64,000 nt of DNA, from the NCBI GenBank assembly GCA_964445765.1, contig CAYULD010000002.1:467856-531855 (forward strand), written 5' to 3'. The notes below the pieces were generated by a model. That model was not told where the DNA came from and did not search any database. It saw only the letters and a list, made by a program, of their open reading frames with translations. Shown here piece by piece: positions 27,429-36,400 of this stretch. A program made the position numbers and the translations under genes. This stretch comes from JANPLD01 sp964445765 (lineage in GTDB: Bacteria > Pseudomonadota > Alphaproteobacteria > Rickettsiales > UBA8987). Within the stretch, counting starts at the first letter, position 1; each line of letters begins with the position of its first letter.

Positions 27429-27955
27429 CCTAGCACCTCCTTACCATGAAAGCGGCGGTCTTTTCTTGAATCGTAAGTAAAAACCTCATCTTGATAAATA
27501 GATTGATATTCAACGACAATGTTCAGCTTATCTGCAAAGGAAATATCTTGTTTTCCCATAATATAATCAAAGCCTAGGAGTTCTAGCCTTTCACCTATTT
27601 GTATTGCTGAACTTGGCGCGTAAGTACAAACATTGACATCGCCATATCCTTCGAGTTTTTGTTTAAAGAAGTCGTTATAGGTTTTAAAGTTATTGCGAGA
27701 AACTTCTTTGCCATCAAATAATAAAATAAAGTTTTTCACAATAGCTGGGCCTATGCCACAATTTATTAAAGTAAAAGTTAGCCTGCCTATTTTATCGGTC
27801 TTTATATCTTGATACTCAAAAGTTCCTAGATATGGACGAACGGATAGCTTGTTGTGTTTATAGTTTTGTCTGCCTTGCCAAATAGTAGCGCCCAAGGCAC
27901 ATAAAGAAACTATGGCAGAAGCTAAAGCTATGTATGTTTCTGCGTTAAAGTTCAT
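27425..27955 (-). CDS. membrane-anchored protein encoded between hsdM and hsdS
   Basis: A 176-residue protein with one N-terminal membrane helix (about residues 6-24, YIALASAIVSLCALGATIW), then QNYKHNKLSVRPYL and a beta-rich domain of about 120 residues with LINCGIGPAIVKNFILLFDG. I recall similar small proteins with the helix-then-RPYL pattern beside restriction and defence genes, but no function is known to me. It overlaps hsdM by 11 bp and hsdS by 4 bp, so translation is coupled. It may tether or sense at the inner membrane; this is inference. Confidence 0.75.
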   Translation of the reverse strand: MNFNAETYIALASAIVSLCALGATIWQGRQNYKHNKLSVRPYLGTFEYQDIKTDKIGRLTFTLINCGIGPAIVKNFILLFDGKEVSRNNFKTYNDFFKQKLEGYGDVNVCTYAPSSAIQIGERLELLGFDYIMGKQDISFADKLNIVVEYQSIYQDEVFTYDSRKDRRFHGKEVLG

Positions 27956-29660
27956 ACCCCAAACCTGATAAATTCTTTTTAATTTCTTCTTCTAGGCGGG
28001 CAGATTCTTTGAACTGGTCTTTCAGTTGAGCGGTTAGGCGTGCCATTTTTTCAACGAATGGTTCGGCATCTTCCACTTGATCTGCAGCGCCAACATATCT
28101 GCCCGGTGTTAAAACAAAATCATGCTTTTTAATATCTTCTAGCTTTGCTGAAAAGCAGAACCCCGCTTGGTTTTCGTAGTTTTCGCCAGTTTGCCAAGCG
28201 TGGAAGGTATCAGTGATTTTTGCGATATCATCTGCGGTGAAATCTCGCAGAACTCTATCTTTCATAAAGCCCATATTGCGAGCATCTATGAATAAAACCT
28301 CGCCTTGGCGGTTGCGTTTTTTGGTATCAAGGCGCAGGCCATTAGCTTTATCTTTCGCCAAAAACCAAATGCACGCTGGAATTTGCGTGTTGGTGAATAA
28401 TTGCCCTGGAAGTGCAACCATGCATTCTATCAAGTCCGACTCAATAAGGTTTTTGCGGATTTCACCTTCATTATTTGTGTTAGAGCTCATAGATCCATTA
28501 GCGAGCAATAACGCCATTGAACCCTTAGGTGAAAGGTGGTGCAACATGTGCTGCATCCATGCGAAGTTTGCGTTGCCTTGTGGTGGTGTGCCATATTTCC
28601 ACCTCGCATCGCCTTCTAGTTTTGGGTGCCACCAATCTTTAATATTAAAAGGTGGGTTTGCCATTACATAATCTGCGCGAAGATCTGGGTGTTGGTCATC
28701 TGTAAATGTGTCAGCGTTCTTTTTGCCAAAGTTAAAATCAATACCGCGAATCACCATGTTCATTGCGGCTAGCTTCCAAGTGGTTGGGTTGGCCTCTTGC
28801 CCGTAAACGGAGATTTTCTTTTTTTGGTCTGATGCTTTGTAGTGCTTTTCTTTTGAGTGTTCTTCAATGAATTTATCGGTTGAAACAAAGAAACCGCCAG
28901 AGCCCATTGCTGGGTCATACACTCGGCCATCATATGGTTCTAGCATTTCAACAATTAGGGTTACAATGCTTTTTGGTGTGTAATATTGGCCGCCTTGCTT
29001 GCCTTCTGCAAGTGCAAATTGCCCTAAGAAATACTCGTAAACATGGCCTAGAATATCTTTGCTATGCAGGCTTAGTTTTTGGCCGTTATATTCTGGGTTG
29101 CTGAAGCTGGTATCTGAAAAGGCATTAATAAGGCCAGTTAGCTTGTCATTTTCAAGCTGGTATTGGCTGATGCGATTAAGAATGTTTTTTAGCTTTTGGT
29201 TGGTGTTTTCAATCTCATCAAGTGCGTTATCAATAAGCCATGAAACAGAGCGGAGTTTTACATCATTACCTGAAGCATCTTTATATATAACCGTTCCTAT
29301 TGGCAGGGCGGCTTTTTCTTGAATAAACTTCCACCTTGCAACTTGTGGCACCCAGATTATGTTTTTTTCTTTGTAATAATCTGTGATTTCAAGTTCAGCA
29401 TTTATGGCATTTTGATAATCCGCATCAGAGGAATAATCTCCTCTTGGAAGGTAGTAGATGTTATCTGGTGAGTTATTTTGGAAAAGTTCTCTGAGCTCTT
29501 GCTGGCGCTCTTCAAATGAATCAGAAACATATTTTAGAAATATCAGCCCCAGTGCAATGTGTTTATAGTTGGCTGCATCCATGCTTGAGCGCATTTTATC
29601 TGCGGATTTCCAAAGTTTATCATCTAAATCATTTAAGAATTTTTGCTCTATGTTGTTCAC
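27945..29660 (-). CDS. hsdM: type I restriction enzyme, DNA methyltransferase subunit
   Basis: A 571-residue adenine-N6 methyltransferase subunit. The N-terminal helical domain has LDDKLWKSADKMRSSMDAA; the SAM-binding motif is DPAMGSGGFFVST near residue 252; the catalytic motif is ANPPFNIKDWW near 334. The C-terminal helices with FVLTPGRYVGA contact HsdS. Two GTG codons occur in a row (29663 and 29660); the second has better spacing from AAGG (29670-29667). It is the first gene of the hsd operon and protects host DNA by methylation. Confidence 0.97.
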   Translation of the reverse strand: MNNIEQKFLNDLDDKLWKSADKMRSSMDAANYKHIALGLIFLKYVSDSFEERQQELRELFQNNSPDNIYYLPRGDYSSDADYQNAINAELEITDYYKEKNIIWVPQVARWKFIQEKAALPIGTVIYKDASGNDVKLRSVSWLIDNALDEIENTNQKLKNILNRISQYQLENDKLTGLINAFSDTSFSNPEYNGQKLSLHSKDILGHVYEYFLGQFALAEGKQGGQYYTPKSIVTLIVEMLEPYDGRVYDPAMGSGGFFVSTDKFIEEHSKEKHYKASDQKKKISVYGQEANPTTWKLAAMNMVIRGIDFNFGKKNADTFTDDQHPDLRADYVMANPPFNIKDWWHPKLEGDARWKYGTPPQGNANFAWMQHMLHHLSPKGSMALLLANGSMSSNTNNEGEIRKNLIESDLIECMVALPGQLFTNTQIPACIWFLAKDKANGLRLDTKKRNRQGEVLFIDARNMGFMKDRVLRDFTADDIAKITDTFHAWQTGENYENQAGFCFSAKLEDIKKHDFVLTPGRYVGAADQVEDAEPFVEKMARLTAQLKDQFKESARLEEEIKKNLSGLGYEL

Positions 29661-29694
29661 CACTAACCTTTAATGTAATTTACTAACTACAAAT

Positions 29695-29722
29695 AAAATA
29701 CACTAGCAGTTGAAAAGTGCAA
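29695..29722 (-). promoter_or_regulatory. promoter of the hsd operon
   Basis: On the minus strand TTGCAC (29722-29717) and TATTTT (29700-29695) are 16 bp apart. Transcription would start about 27 bp upstream of the hsdM start codon. The rest of the 217-bp gap up to 29880 shows no gene. Confidence 0.55.
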
Positions 29723-29880
29723 TAAGGGTTGCTAAAATTAATTCATTATTGGTGCAGTATCATTTTGAAATATAAGTGGAAACTTGTGGAGAGAGTTAAG
29801 GGCTTACCTTAATTTTTGAAAGATCTAATACCCATCTAAATCATCTTCTATTCCTTTGATGCCAGAGTAGATAAGATAAG

Positions 29881-30591
29881 CTAGGATAATGGGTCTTTAG
29901 CATCAAATAATTTTTCTTCTTTCAGATATTTAACATAATCAACAATTACTTTTTCAATATCATCACCAATAGGAAAAAAATAAGTATCAATATATTTGCT
30001 GAACTTAGTTTTTATTTCTCTTGGGTCTTGCTTAACTAGTTTTTTTTCTAAATCAATATGCTTTAACTTTAAGCCTATTAATGCACCATCTCTGATACCT
30101 GTTAATAATATAAAAGCGATTAGTGCTTTATTTCTTCTTGAAATTTCATCTTTAGTATTAATTAAATTGATAACATTTCTAATTTTTTCTATTGAAGGAA
30201 AATCCTTATAAATTGTAGTTTTTGCTTCTCTGGTTTCTTTTTCTGAAAGATTAAAATATTCAATATCATTATAGCTTATTTTACTTTTATAACCTGATTG
30301 CCCAGCAAGCCATTTGTAAAAATCTTTCAGTGGGTTTAATGTATGTAATATAGTAGATTTAGAAAGAGGCTCATTTTTGGCTTTATTTTTGGTTTTTGTA
30401 AGAACCTTTTTAAAGCAAACTACTTTATCTTTTGAAAACCTTGCTAAATCATCAAAATTACTATATTCTTCAAATCTATGAATTGCTTTTGCAACTGATG
30501 TTATGGTAGAGGGGCTTAGTTGTTTTGCCTCTTTAAGGTAGCTATAATATTTCTTTTTTAGCTTCTCATTTTTTGCGTTATATTTTGTCAT
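29881..30591 (-). pseudogene. truncated tyrosine recombinase
   Basis: A 236-residue open frame with an N-terminal core-binding domain (LSPSTITSVAKAIHRFEEY ... LKDFYKWLAGQ) and the start of a catalytic domain containing the first catalytic Arg in LLTGIRDGALIGLKLKHIDL. The frame ends at a TAG after KDPLS, a point where related enzymes continue for about 100 residues with the H-x-x-R and Tyr motifs. Reading past the stop gives only ten further codons. The active site is incomplete, so it is probably inactive. It lies 37 bp downstream of a helix-turn-helix/zinc gene with which it likely formed an integration module. Confidence 0.7.
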
Positions 30592-30628
30592 AATTTTATA
30601 CCTTTTTAGTTTATATGTTTAAGCTAGG

Positions 30629-31087
30629 TTATTGAGTGCCTATTAATCTCATTTCTTCTTCCTTAAGTGATGGAAACAAAAGCTGATAATTTGCTATGTC
30701 TTTTGCTGAAATATTTTTATAAATTTTGCTACTGCAAACCTCACATTCACTAGTAAGATTCATGCAGGTTGATTTTTGACTTAAAGTTTTAACAAAATCC
30801 TTTTTTGCTTTTCTAGGGCTTCTGCATTTGAAGCAAAACATTTCATCATCTTTACATTTTTGTTTTCGCTTGGATTGCTTTTGAGAGAGGTAATCTATTA
30901 AATCGCTTCCGTGAATTAACGCTGGGTAAGAATCTGGAATTGTTTTCAATCCTTCTTTTTTCCAAGAATAAAGGGTTTGTTTGTTAATCCCTAAAGTTTC
31001 AGAAGCTTCATCTAATGAATAAGAAAAATTTTTCTTTATCCGCCTTAAATTATGCTTAACACGATATTTTTTAGGCTTAGATTTCAT
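30629..31087 (-). CDS. helix-turn-helix protein with zinc-ribbon-like cysteines
   Basis: A 152-residue protein. The N-terminal half has a MerR/excisionase-like helix-turn-helix: YSLDEASETLGINKQTLYSWKKEGL. The C-terminal half has two Cys-x-x-Cys pairs, MFCFKCRSP and SECEVCSSK, about 30 residues apart, which can bind zinc. It sits between an AlpA-like gene (4 bp upstream) and a truncated recombinase, so it may regulate excision or direct the recombinase. The function is inferred from position and domains. Confidence 0.65.
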   Translation of the reverse strand: MKSKPKKYRVKHNLRRIKKNFSYSLDEASETLGINKQTLYSWKKEGLKTIPDSYPALIHGSDLIDYLSQKQSKRKQKCKDDEMFCFKCRSPRKAKKDFVKTLSQKSTCMNLTSECEVCSSKIYKNISAKDIANYQLLFPSLKEEEMRLIGTQ

Positions 31088-31091
31088 ATAA

Positions 31092-31301
31092 TTACTCCCC
31101 AGAGCCTAGCTTCTCTATCAAAGCCTTAATATCTTCAACTTTCCATAAGGTAGTTTTAGCACCTAATTTTATTGGTTTAGGATATTTTCCACTCTTTACC
31201 CCTGCCCACCAAGTAGATTTACCTATGGGAATCAACTCCAAAACTTGTTTTAACCTAATTAATTTAATTTCTGCATTAAATTTTATTTCATTTTCTATCA
31301 T
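31092..31301 (-). CDS. AlpA-family DNA-binding regulator
   Basis: A 69-residue protein with the AlpA helix-turn-helix: IRLKQVLELIPIGKSTWW, then KSGKYPKPIKLGAKTTLWKVEDI. AlpA proteins activate phage or island integrase genes and act as excision regulators. The start at 31301 is set by a perfect AAGGAGG ribosome binding site (near 31309-31315) one of the few strong ones in the window; a longer frame from 31334 would place that site inside the gene. It is likely the first gene of the AlpA-HTH-recombinase unit. Confidence 0.85.
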   Translation of the reverse strand: MIENEIKFNAEIKLIRLKQVLELIPIGKSTWWAGVKSGKYPKPIKLGAKTTLWKVEDIKALIEKLGSGE

Positions 31302-31420
31302 ATTAGTCCTCCTTGTTTTAAGATAGACTAACATTGATTTTTTGTATCATCTAGAACACTATTCTCACGAGTAAAGTTTTACTCTTAAAAAAGCTTGATA
31401 TTTAGCCTGATATCTAGCCA

Positions 31421-31681
31421 TTATATATTAAATTTCTGGAAGTATTTATAAATTTCTCTGATTTTTGAGGTACTTATTTCTATCTTGCATTTTTCAGTTA
31501 GATATTTTTTAGTATCGTCAAAAGCTATAAATTCTTGATCCCTTGCATTTTTAAAATTTTCTTTAACGATATAATATATATTCATCGAAGCATATATTTC
31601 TTCGAATTGCTTTTTCTGCTGGTTAACCCCTTTAAATTTTGATTTTAACCCAATAGTTTTTAGAATATCACTTGAATTCAT
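31421..31681 (-). CDS. hypothetical protein in the island
   Basis: An 86-residue basic, mainly helical protein (MNSSDILKTIGLKSKFKG at the N-terminus) that I do not recognise. There is no signal peptide or membrane segment. The end, KCKIEISTSKIREIYKYFQKF, looks like a helix-turn-helix arrangement but is too short to be sure. It lies between the AlpA gene and another orphan on the same strand. Confidence 0.45.
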   Translation of the reverse strand: MNSSDILKTIGLKSKFKGVNQQKKQFEEIYASMNIYYIVKENFKNARDQEFIAFDDTKKYLTEKCKIEISTSKIREIYKYFQKFNI

Positions 31682-31751
31682 AGATTCATTATCAATAGTT
31701 TCGGCAATTTTTATGGCTATTAAATGAGATTGCTTTTTGAGATAAAAAACC

Positions 31752-32174
31752 CTAGCTATAGGGGTTTACTTTTTTGAATGCCCTTTCGATTCCTATTGCA
31801 CTTCCTGCCCACTCTATAATCCAATCAATGGCTTGGTTGACATCAGTAGTGCTTTCGTGAGTTTCGTTAGACTCTGATCGGTCGGTAAAAAGAAATTCAA
31901 GGGAAAAATTACCATCTTCAGCATTATAATCTACTCGAACATGATGGCTGTTATTTAAACTCAAAATCAACATATCGTCTTGAGTATCGTCTGGCGTACT
32001 TATTTTGGCACTGGGGTCATTTTTAACGACATCATAAATTTCCCATAGTGCCTGTTTAATAGGTAATAGTTTTAAGGGAGCTTTCTGCCAGCCATCTTTA
32101 AGATTTTGGTAAAATTCCGTGTGCTTTGCTTCGCTTTTAGCAATGGCTACATTAAGTTTTTGCTTTATATCCAT
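31752..32174 (-). CDS. hypothetical protein in the island
   Basis: A 140-residue protein I do not recognise, rich in Asp, Glu and Asn, with a possible alpha/beta fold and no signal peptide. It ends with WIIEWAGSAIGIERAFKKVNPYS. Its base composition is less AT-rich than the neighbouring 86-residue gene, which suggests a different source. It is the last intact gene before the island's presumed right boundary. Confidence 0.55.
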   Translation of the reverse strand: MDIKQKLNVAIAKSEAKHTEFYQNLKDGWQKAPLKLLPIKQALWEIYDVVKNDPSAKISTPDDTQDDMLILSLNNSHHVRVDYNAEDGNFSLEFLFTDRSESNETHESTTDVNQAIDWIIEWAGSAIGIERAFKKVNPYS

Positions 32175-32294
32175 AAGTATTCCATTATAAATAATGGTTA
32201 CTATACTTTATACTGAGAATCAATCAATAAGCAGGTCACTGCGAACATAAACTTGCCCATTTGCTCCGAACAGATAAAACATAGGGGTAGGCAT

Positions 32295-32456
32295 ATGCTA
32301 GGTGAAGATAAGGTATGTTTAAACAAAAATGGTAATCCAATAAATACAAATGATTACACAATTACTTACTAGGGCAATGATTCTATAATAAATTTCCTTG
32401 GAAACGACCTTACACTGCTTAATGTTCAGATTACTAATGATGATATAATTTTCTAA
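32295..32456 (+). pseudogene. decayed RTX/calcium-binding-like gene tail
   Basis: A plus-strand frame of 54 codons reads MLGEDKVCLNKNGNP and then, after one in-frame TAG (codon 26), GNDSIINFLGNDLTLLNVQI and NDDIIF before a final stop. The GND repeats and the final DDIIF pattern look like the C-terminus of RTX or hemolysin-type calcium-binding proteins, which end in a similar short secretion signal. No intact gene is attached upstream. The rest of the 379-bp gap (32175-32553) holds only an inverted repeat, GTGCCAG/CTGGCAC (near 32485-32522), that may help to terminate thiE transcripts. Confidence 0.4.
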
Positions 32457-32553
32457 GCAAGTTCTTTAATTATTTAACAGAAGTGGTGCCAGTCTTTGAA
32501 TTTTATTAATTTAGGCTGGCACATATTTCTACCTTCAACTTTTGTTAGGCAAG

Positions 32554-33201
32554 TTAATTTTTGAATAATCTATTAAAATCTGAAATTGCTTGTTTTATAC
32601 CTTTTTTATAATCCCAAACGCCAGTTACAACTGCTATAAAATCTGCACCGGCTTTAATTATTGGCTCAGCGTTTTCAACTTTAATACCACCTATTGCAAC
32701 ACAAGGAATATTTGTATATTTCTGCCAAAAATCTAATAATTCTAAAGTTGGCTTGCCTTTAGGTTTTTTTGTTTGGGTTTCATAAAAAGCCCCAAATGCT
32801 ATATAATCCGCCCCTTCTTCTCCGGCTTTATAAGCCCTATCTAAGCTTGCGTAACAACTTACGCCAACATATTTGCCGTTTCCCATAATCTTTTTTGCTT
32901 CCTTAACGCTTCCATCATCTTCACCGATGTGAACACCATCGCAATTTAGCTCAGAAGCTAGTTTTGGGTTATCATTTAATATAAAAACACAATTATTTTT
33001 ATGGCAGATTGGCATTAAAGCCTTTACGGCTTCTCTAACTTGTTTTTCATCTGGCTTTGAATTGTAACTCCCATCTTCTGATAGAGACTTCATTCTAAGT
33101 TGAAATACCGCAATTTGCCCACCCTCAAATGCTAAAGAAAGGTTTTTCTTCATTTCCTCAAGCTCAAAATTAGGTGGTGAAATTAAGTATAATTTGCTCA
33201 T
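32554..33201 (-). CDS. thiE: thiamine-phosphate synthase
   Basis: A 215-residue TIM-barrel enzyme that joins the pyrimidine and thiazole halves of thiamine. Motifs: AVFQLRMKS near residue 32, FILNDNPKLASELNCDGVHIGEDDG (normally NDR-x-DLA and GVHLGQ-DD), GVSCYASLDRAYKAGEEGADYIAFG and PCVAIGGI. The residues around the diphosphate site follow the family with small changes. It stands alone; no other thi gene and no thiamine riboswitch were seen upstream. Confidence 0.92.
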   Translation of the reverse strand: MSKLYLISPPNFELEEMKKNLSLAFEGGQIAVFQLRMKSLSEDGSYNSKPDEKQVREAVKALMPICHKNNCVFILNDNPKLASELNCDGVHIGEDDGSVKEAKKIMGNGKYVGVSCYASLDRAYKAGEEGADYIAFGAFYETQTKKPKGKPTLELLDFWQKYTNIPCVAIGGIKVENAEPIIKAGADFIAVVTGVWDYKKGIKQAISDFNRLFKN

Positions 33202-33257
33202 ATTTTTGAATTAAAAGGGTTTTTTTTGTTTATATAGGTTTTTGTTAGTTTAGTCTA

Positions 33258-33290
33258 TAGGCACTGTTAGTAAAGGTTTATAAAATATGT
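33258..33290. repeat. solo end of the miniature element
   Basis: TAGGCACTGTTAGTAAAGG and the following TTTATAAAAT match the terminal repeat of the element at 811-1082 with one change in the first 19 bases. No second end or hairpin follows, so it is a decayed or truncated copy. It lies 170 bp upstream of the autotransporter gene. Confidence 0.7.
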
Positions 33291-33356
33291 TTCAATATGA
33301 AGCATTTTATTAAAAACTAAACTAAAATTAAATTAACTTATTATTTACTAATTTGT

Positions 33357-33384
33357 TTGACTTTTATGAATTATTTTGTTAAAA
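33357..33384 (+). promoter_or_regulatory. promoter of the autotransporter gene
   Basis: TTGACT (33357-33362) and TTAAAA (33379-33384) are 16 bp apart; the predicted start lies about 38 bp upstream of the start codon at 33429. Confidence 0.5.
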
Positions 33385-33428
33385 TTTTAACTAATTATTA
33401 ATAAATTTCTTTTTCAGGGGTGGGGAAG

Positions 33429-36400
33429 ATGAAAAAAATAAACAAAATGAAATTCTTTGCATTAAGCATATTATTTATAGCTTTTTCTGTGAATTCATAT
33501 TCGCAGGGATATAATATGCCAAGCTCAATGCAAGGGCAGGGTGCTTATCAAAATATTGCTTACAACCAGCAATCTCAGCAACAACAATTAAACCAAAAAA
33601 TGTTTTTGCAAAGCAATGCAGAGGTTGCTCAAAATCAAAGATTAAGCAGAAGCCAAGAGCTTGCTAGAAGATATTCATATAATAATCACTTGGTAAATGC
33701 TGGAAATACCTATATGCAACCAGCTGTTAACAATTATCAAAATCAATATTCTTCAATAGATAGATTATCAATAGACCAAAGAAGAATAACACAAGCAAGC
33801 CAATATATTTTAGCAAACCCAGCACAAACAGATTTCTTTTTACAATCTTTGCTTGGTATTAACACTCAAAAAATTTCTACTGAAAATATTAAAAATATAG
33901 CATCAAGGGGCGATAAATTTAATTTAGTTAGAGAGTTAATTTGGTTAAGTCAAAATAGATTTAATATAGAATCTGGGCAATTTAATGATGCTAGATATTC
34001 ACTTAGAACTATTGAAAAAAATAAAGAGATTGCAGATAGCCAACCGGGCTTTTTCTCAACTAATACATTATTAATTGGCGGTGGTGCATTACTTGCTGGT
34101 GCAGGTGCCGCACTTGCTATGGGTGGTGGAGGTGGCGGTGGTTCTGCTGTAGGTGATTCAGGCTCCCCAATAGAACTGCCTGTTTTAGCTGAAGCTAGCA
34201 CTGTTGAATATTTAGCTTGTGATTATAAGAGTACTTATTTTAATGTTGGTGAATGTGAGAAATGTCATAATAATACTTCAAGTGATCCATTTGCTTGCTT
34301 AACACCTACAAGCACCTCTGCACCATCTGTTAATAATATCAGCTCCATAAACCCTTTTAATATGGAGATTGCATCTGCTTTAGCACCAATGAATAACGGC
34401 AGTTGTGCCCCTAATATGGATCCTGTGCAGTGCTTATTTTGTGTTAATTTAAGTTTCTTAAACTTTCCTAGATGTTCAGGCCAAGTTGTAAATTATTGTA
34501 CAGGAACTCAATATAATAGTGCTTGGTTATGTAACCATTGTAGTAACCCTGCTAACACTAACACTTGGATTTGTGGTGGTGCTGGAAGTATTGGCGGAAG
34601 CTCAAGCACATCATCTACTTCATCAACAAGTTCTTCTAGTAGCGGAAGCACTAGCACTAGTTCAACATCATCTACATCATCTACTTCTTCAACTAGTTCA
34701 TCTTCTGGCTCAACTTCAACAAGCTCTTCTAGCAGCGGTAGCACCAGCTCAACATCATCAACATCATCTACATCATCTACTTCTTCAACTAGTTCATCTT
34801 CTGGTTTATTCGGTGATATAAGATTTGGCAGAAGTGAAATTCCAATTGTAAGAACAGAGGCACAAGTAAAAACACCGCAATTTATGTCAGCTAATGCGAA
34901 TTACTTGAATTTATCTAATTTTGATGCAGCACATAGAAGAAATTTAACTGGTAAAAATGTTAATATTTTCGTTTGGGATTGGTTTGCAGCAACACAACAG
35001 GCTAATATTGCAAAACTTAATGGCCTAATTCCGGCTACAAACATAAAAGGTGGATTATATAATCCTAATGGAGATTTTCATTCAGCTAACATAAGTTGGA
35101 AAGGGCAAACTGGTTGGAAGCACGGTCAAACCGTAGCCGCAGTTGCAGCACAGGGTGCTTATGAATCAAATTTTTATTTTGTTAGCACATTTAGTGGCTC
35201 AAATTTAAGTAACGGTGCAAATTATATTAAAAACAATAGTGGCTCTTCAAGGGGTGTTGTTAATTTAAGTTTCGGTGGAGGTTTTACTCCGGAAAGCGTT
35301 TTAAGAACTGCATCAAATAATTACAGACATTTTATGTTGATGGCAGCGGGAAATAGTGCCGCTGCAAATCCTAGTTTTCCAGCTGCTCACGCAAGTATAG
35401 ATAAAGGTTGGTTGGCTGTAGTTGCAGTTGATCCTAATTCTCTAACAATAACTGGATATTCAAATAGGTGTGGTAATGTGAATGCTTGTATTGCTATGCC
35501 TGCTGGTGTTGGTGGTGGCACAGGCTTACCGGGAACATCATATGCATCACCTTCTGCAGCGGCTGTATTTGCGGTAATGGCACAGGCTTATCCTAATTTA
35601 ACAAATTCACAAATTACTAAAATAGTTTTAGGCACGGCCCAAGATTTAGGTGCGGCCGGTTGGGATAATATTTATGGTTATGGTATGCCAGATTTAGAAA
35701 AAGCCCTTAACCCTAATGCACAATCAACTTATTTCGCAAGTGGAAGTGGGCAGAATGTAAATTTTGTTAATACGCCAAGCTTTGTTTCTATAAACTCTCC
35801 GCAATCAGCTTTTGGTGCAGTTCTTGGAGTGCCAGAAGGTGTTAGTAATGCCGCTAACGATAATAACCAAATGAGCGTTATGATGGCAGATGATTTTAGC
35901 AGATATTTTAAAGTGCAAGCCCCAGTTCAAGCTAGAAATGGCAGGGATATAATTAATACTTATCAAGCATTTATTAACCCTGAAATTCGCTCTTTAAAAT
36001 TAAATGAAACAAAAATCACTGAAACTTTCAGGGTTAAATTTGATAATAATAGTATGGCTAATTTATCAACTGAAAACACAGAAATGCTTCTTAATGAATT
36101 GCCAATAACTGCACTAACGAGCTTCAAAGTTAGTAATGATGTTGAAACAACTTTTGGCTATACTGCAAACCTAAATAATTTATTTAGTAATCCAAATTTA
36201 GCTTATGATGCAACTAATTTTATCACCCCTGAAGATTTCAATAACCCATATTTAGGCTTTATTGAAAATATTCAATCAATGGCAACACAAGGTAGCTTCA
36301 AATTATCAGATAATTTAACCGCAAGGGCAACTGGTTTTACTTCAGATAATAATTTTGGCTTACAATTTTCAGGTTCAATTTTAGAATTAAATTATCAAGC

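Larger units (their letters stand above)
20400..32550. mobile_element. tRNA-Asn-associated genomic island (boundaries approximate)
   Basis: The region starts at a tRNA 3' end with a P4-type integrase and carries a type I restriction operon. Near its far side are a truncated second recombinase, an AlpA-type regulator, a helix-turn-helix/zinc protein, two orphan genes and a degraded gene tail. Core genes (rpsB before, thiE after) resume at both sides. hsdM and hsdR look less AT-rich than the flanks. I could not find by eye a second copy of the tRNA 3' end, so the right boundary is unknown; it lies somewhere between about 31340 and 32550. Confidence 0.6.

Noticed and set aside
31340..32553. Right attachment site of the tRNA-Asn island
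   Set aside because: I found no copy of the tRNA 3' end (TTCGAATCCCTCCCGCGG or a part of it) by eye. A calculated search over a longer range is needed.
33202..33428. Thiamine riboswitch upstream of thiE
   Set aside because: The conserved CTGAGA and ACCTGATCTGG elements are not present on the minus strand upstream of the start.
34508..34821. Two open frames, one per strand, over the Ser/Thr tract of the autotransporter
   Set aside because: They arise from the low-complexity repeat (Glu/Val-rich and His/Leu-rich) and have no other support.
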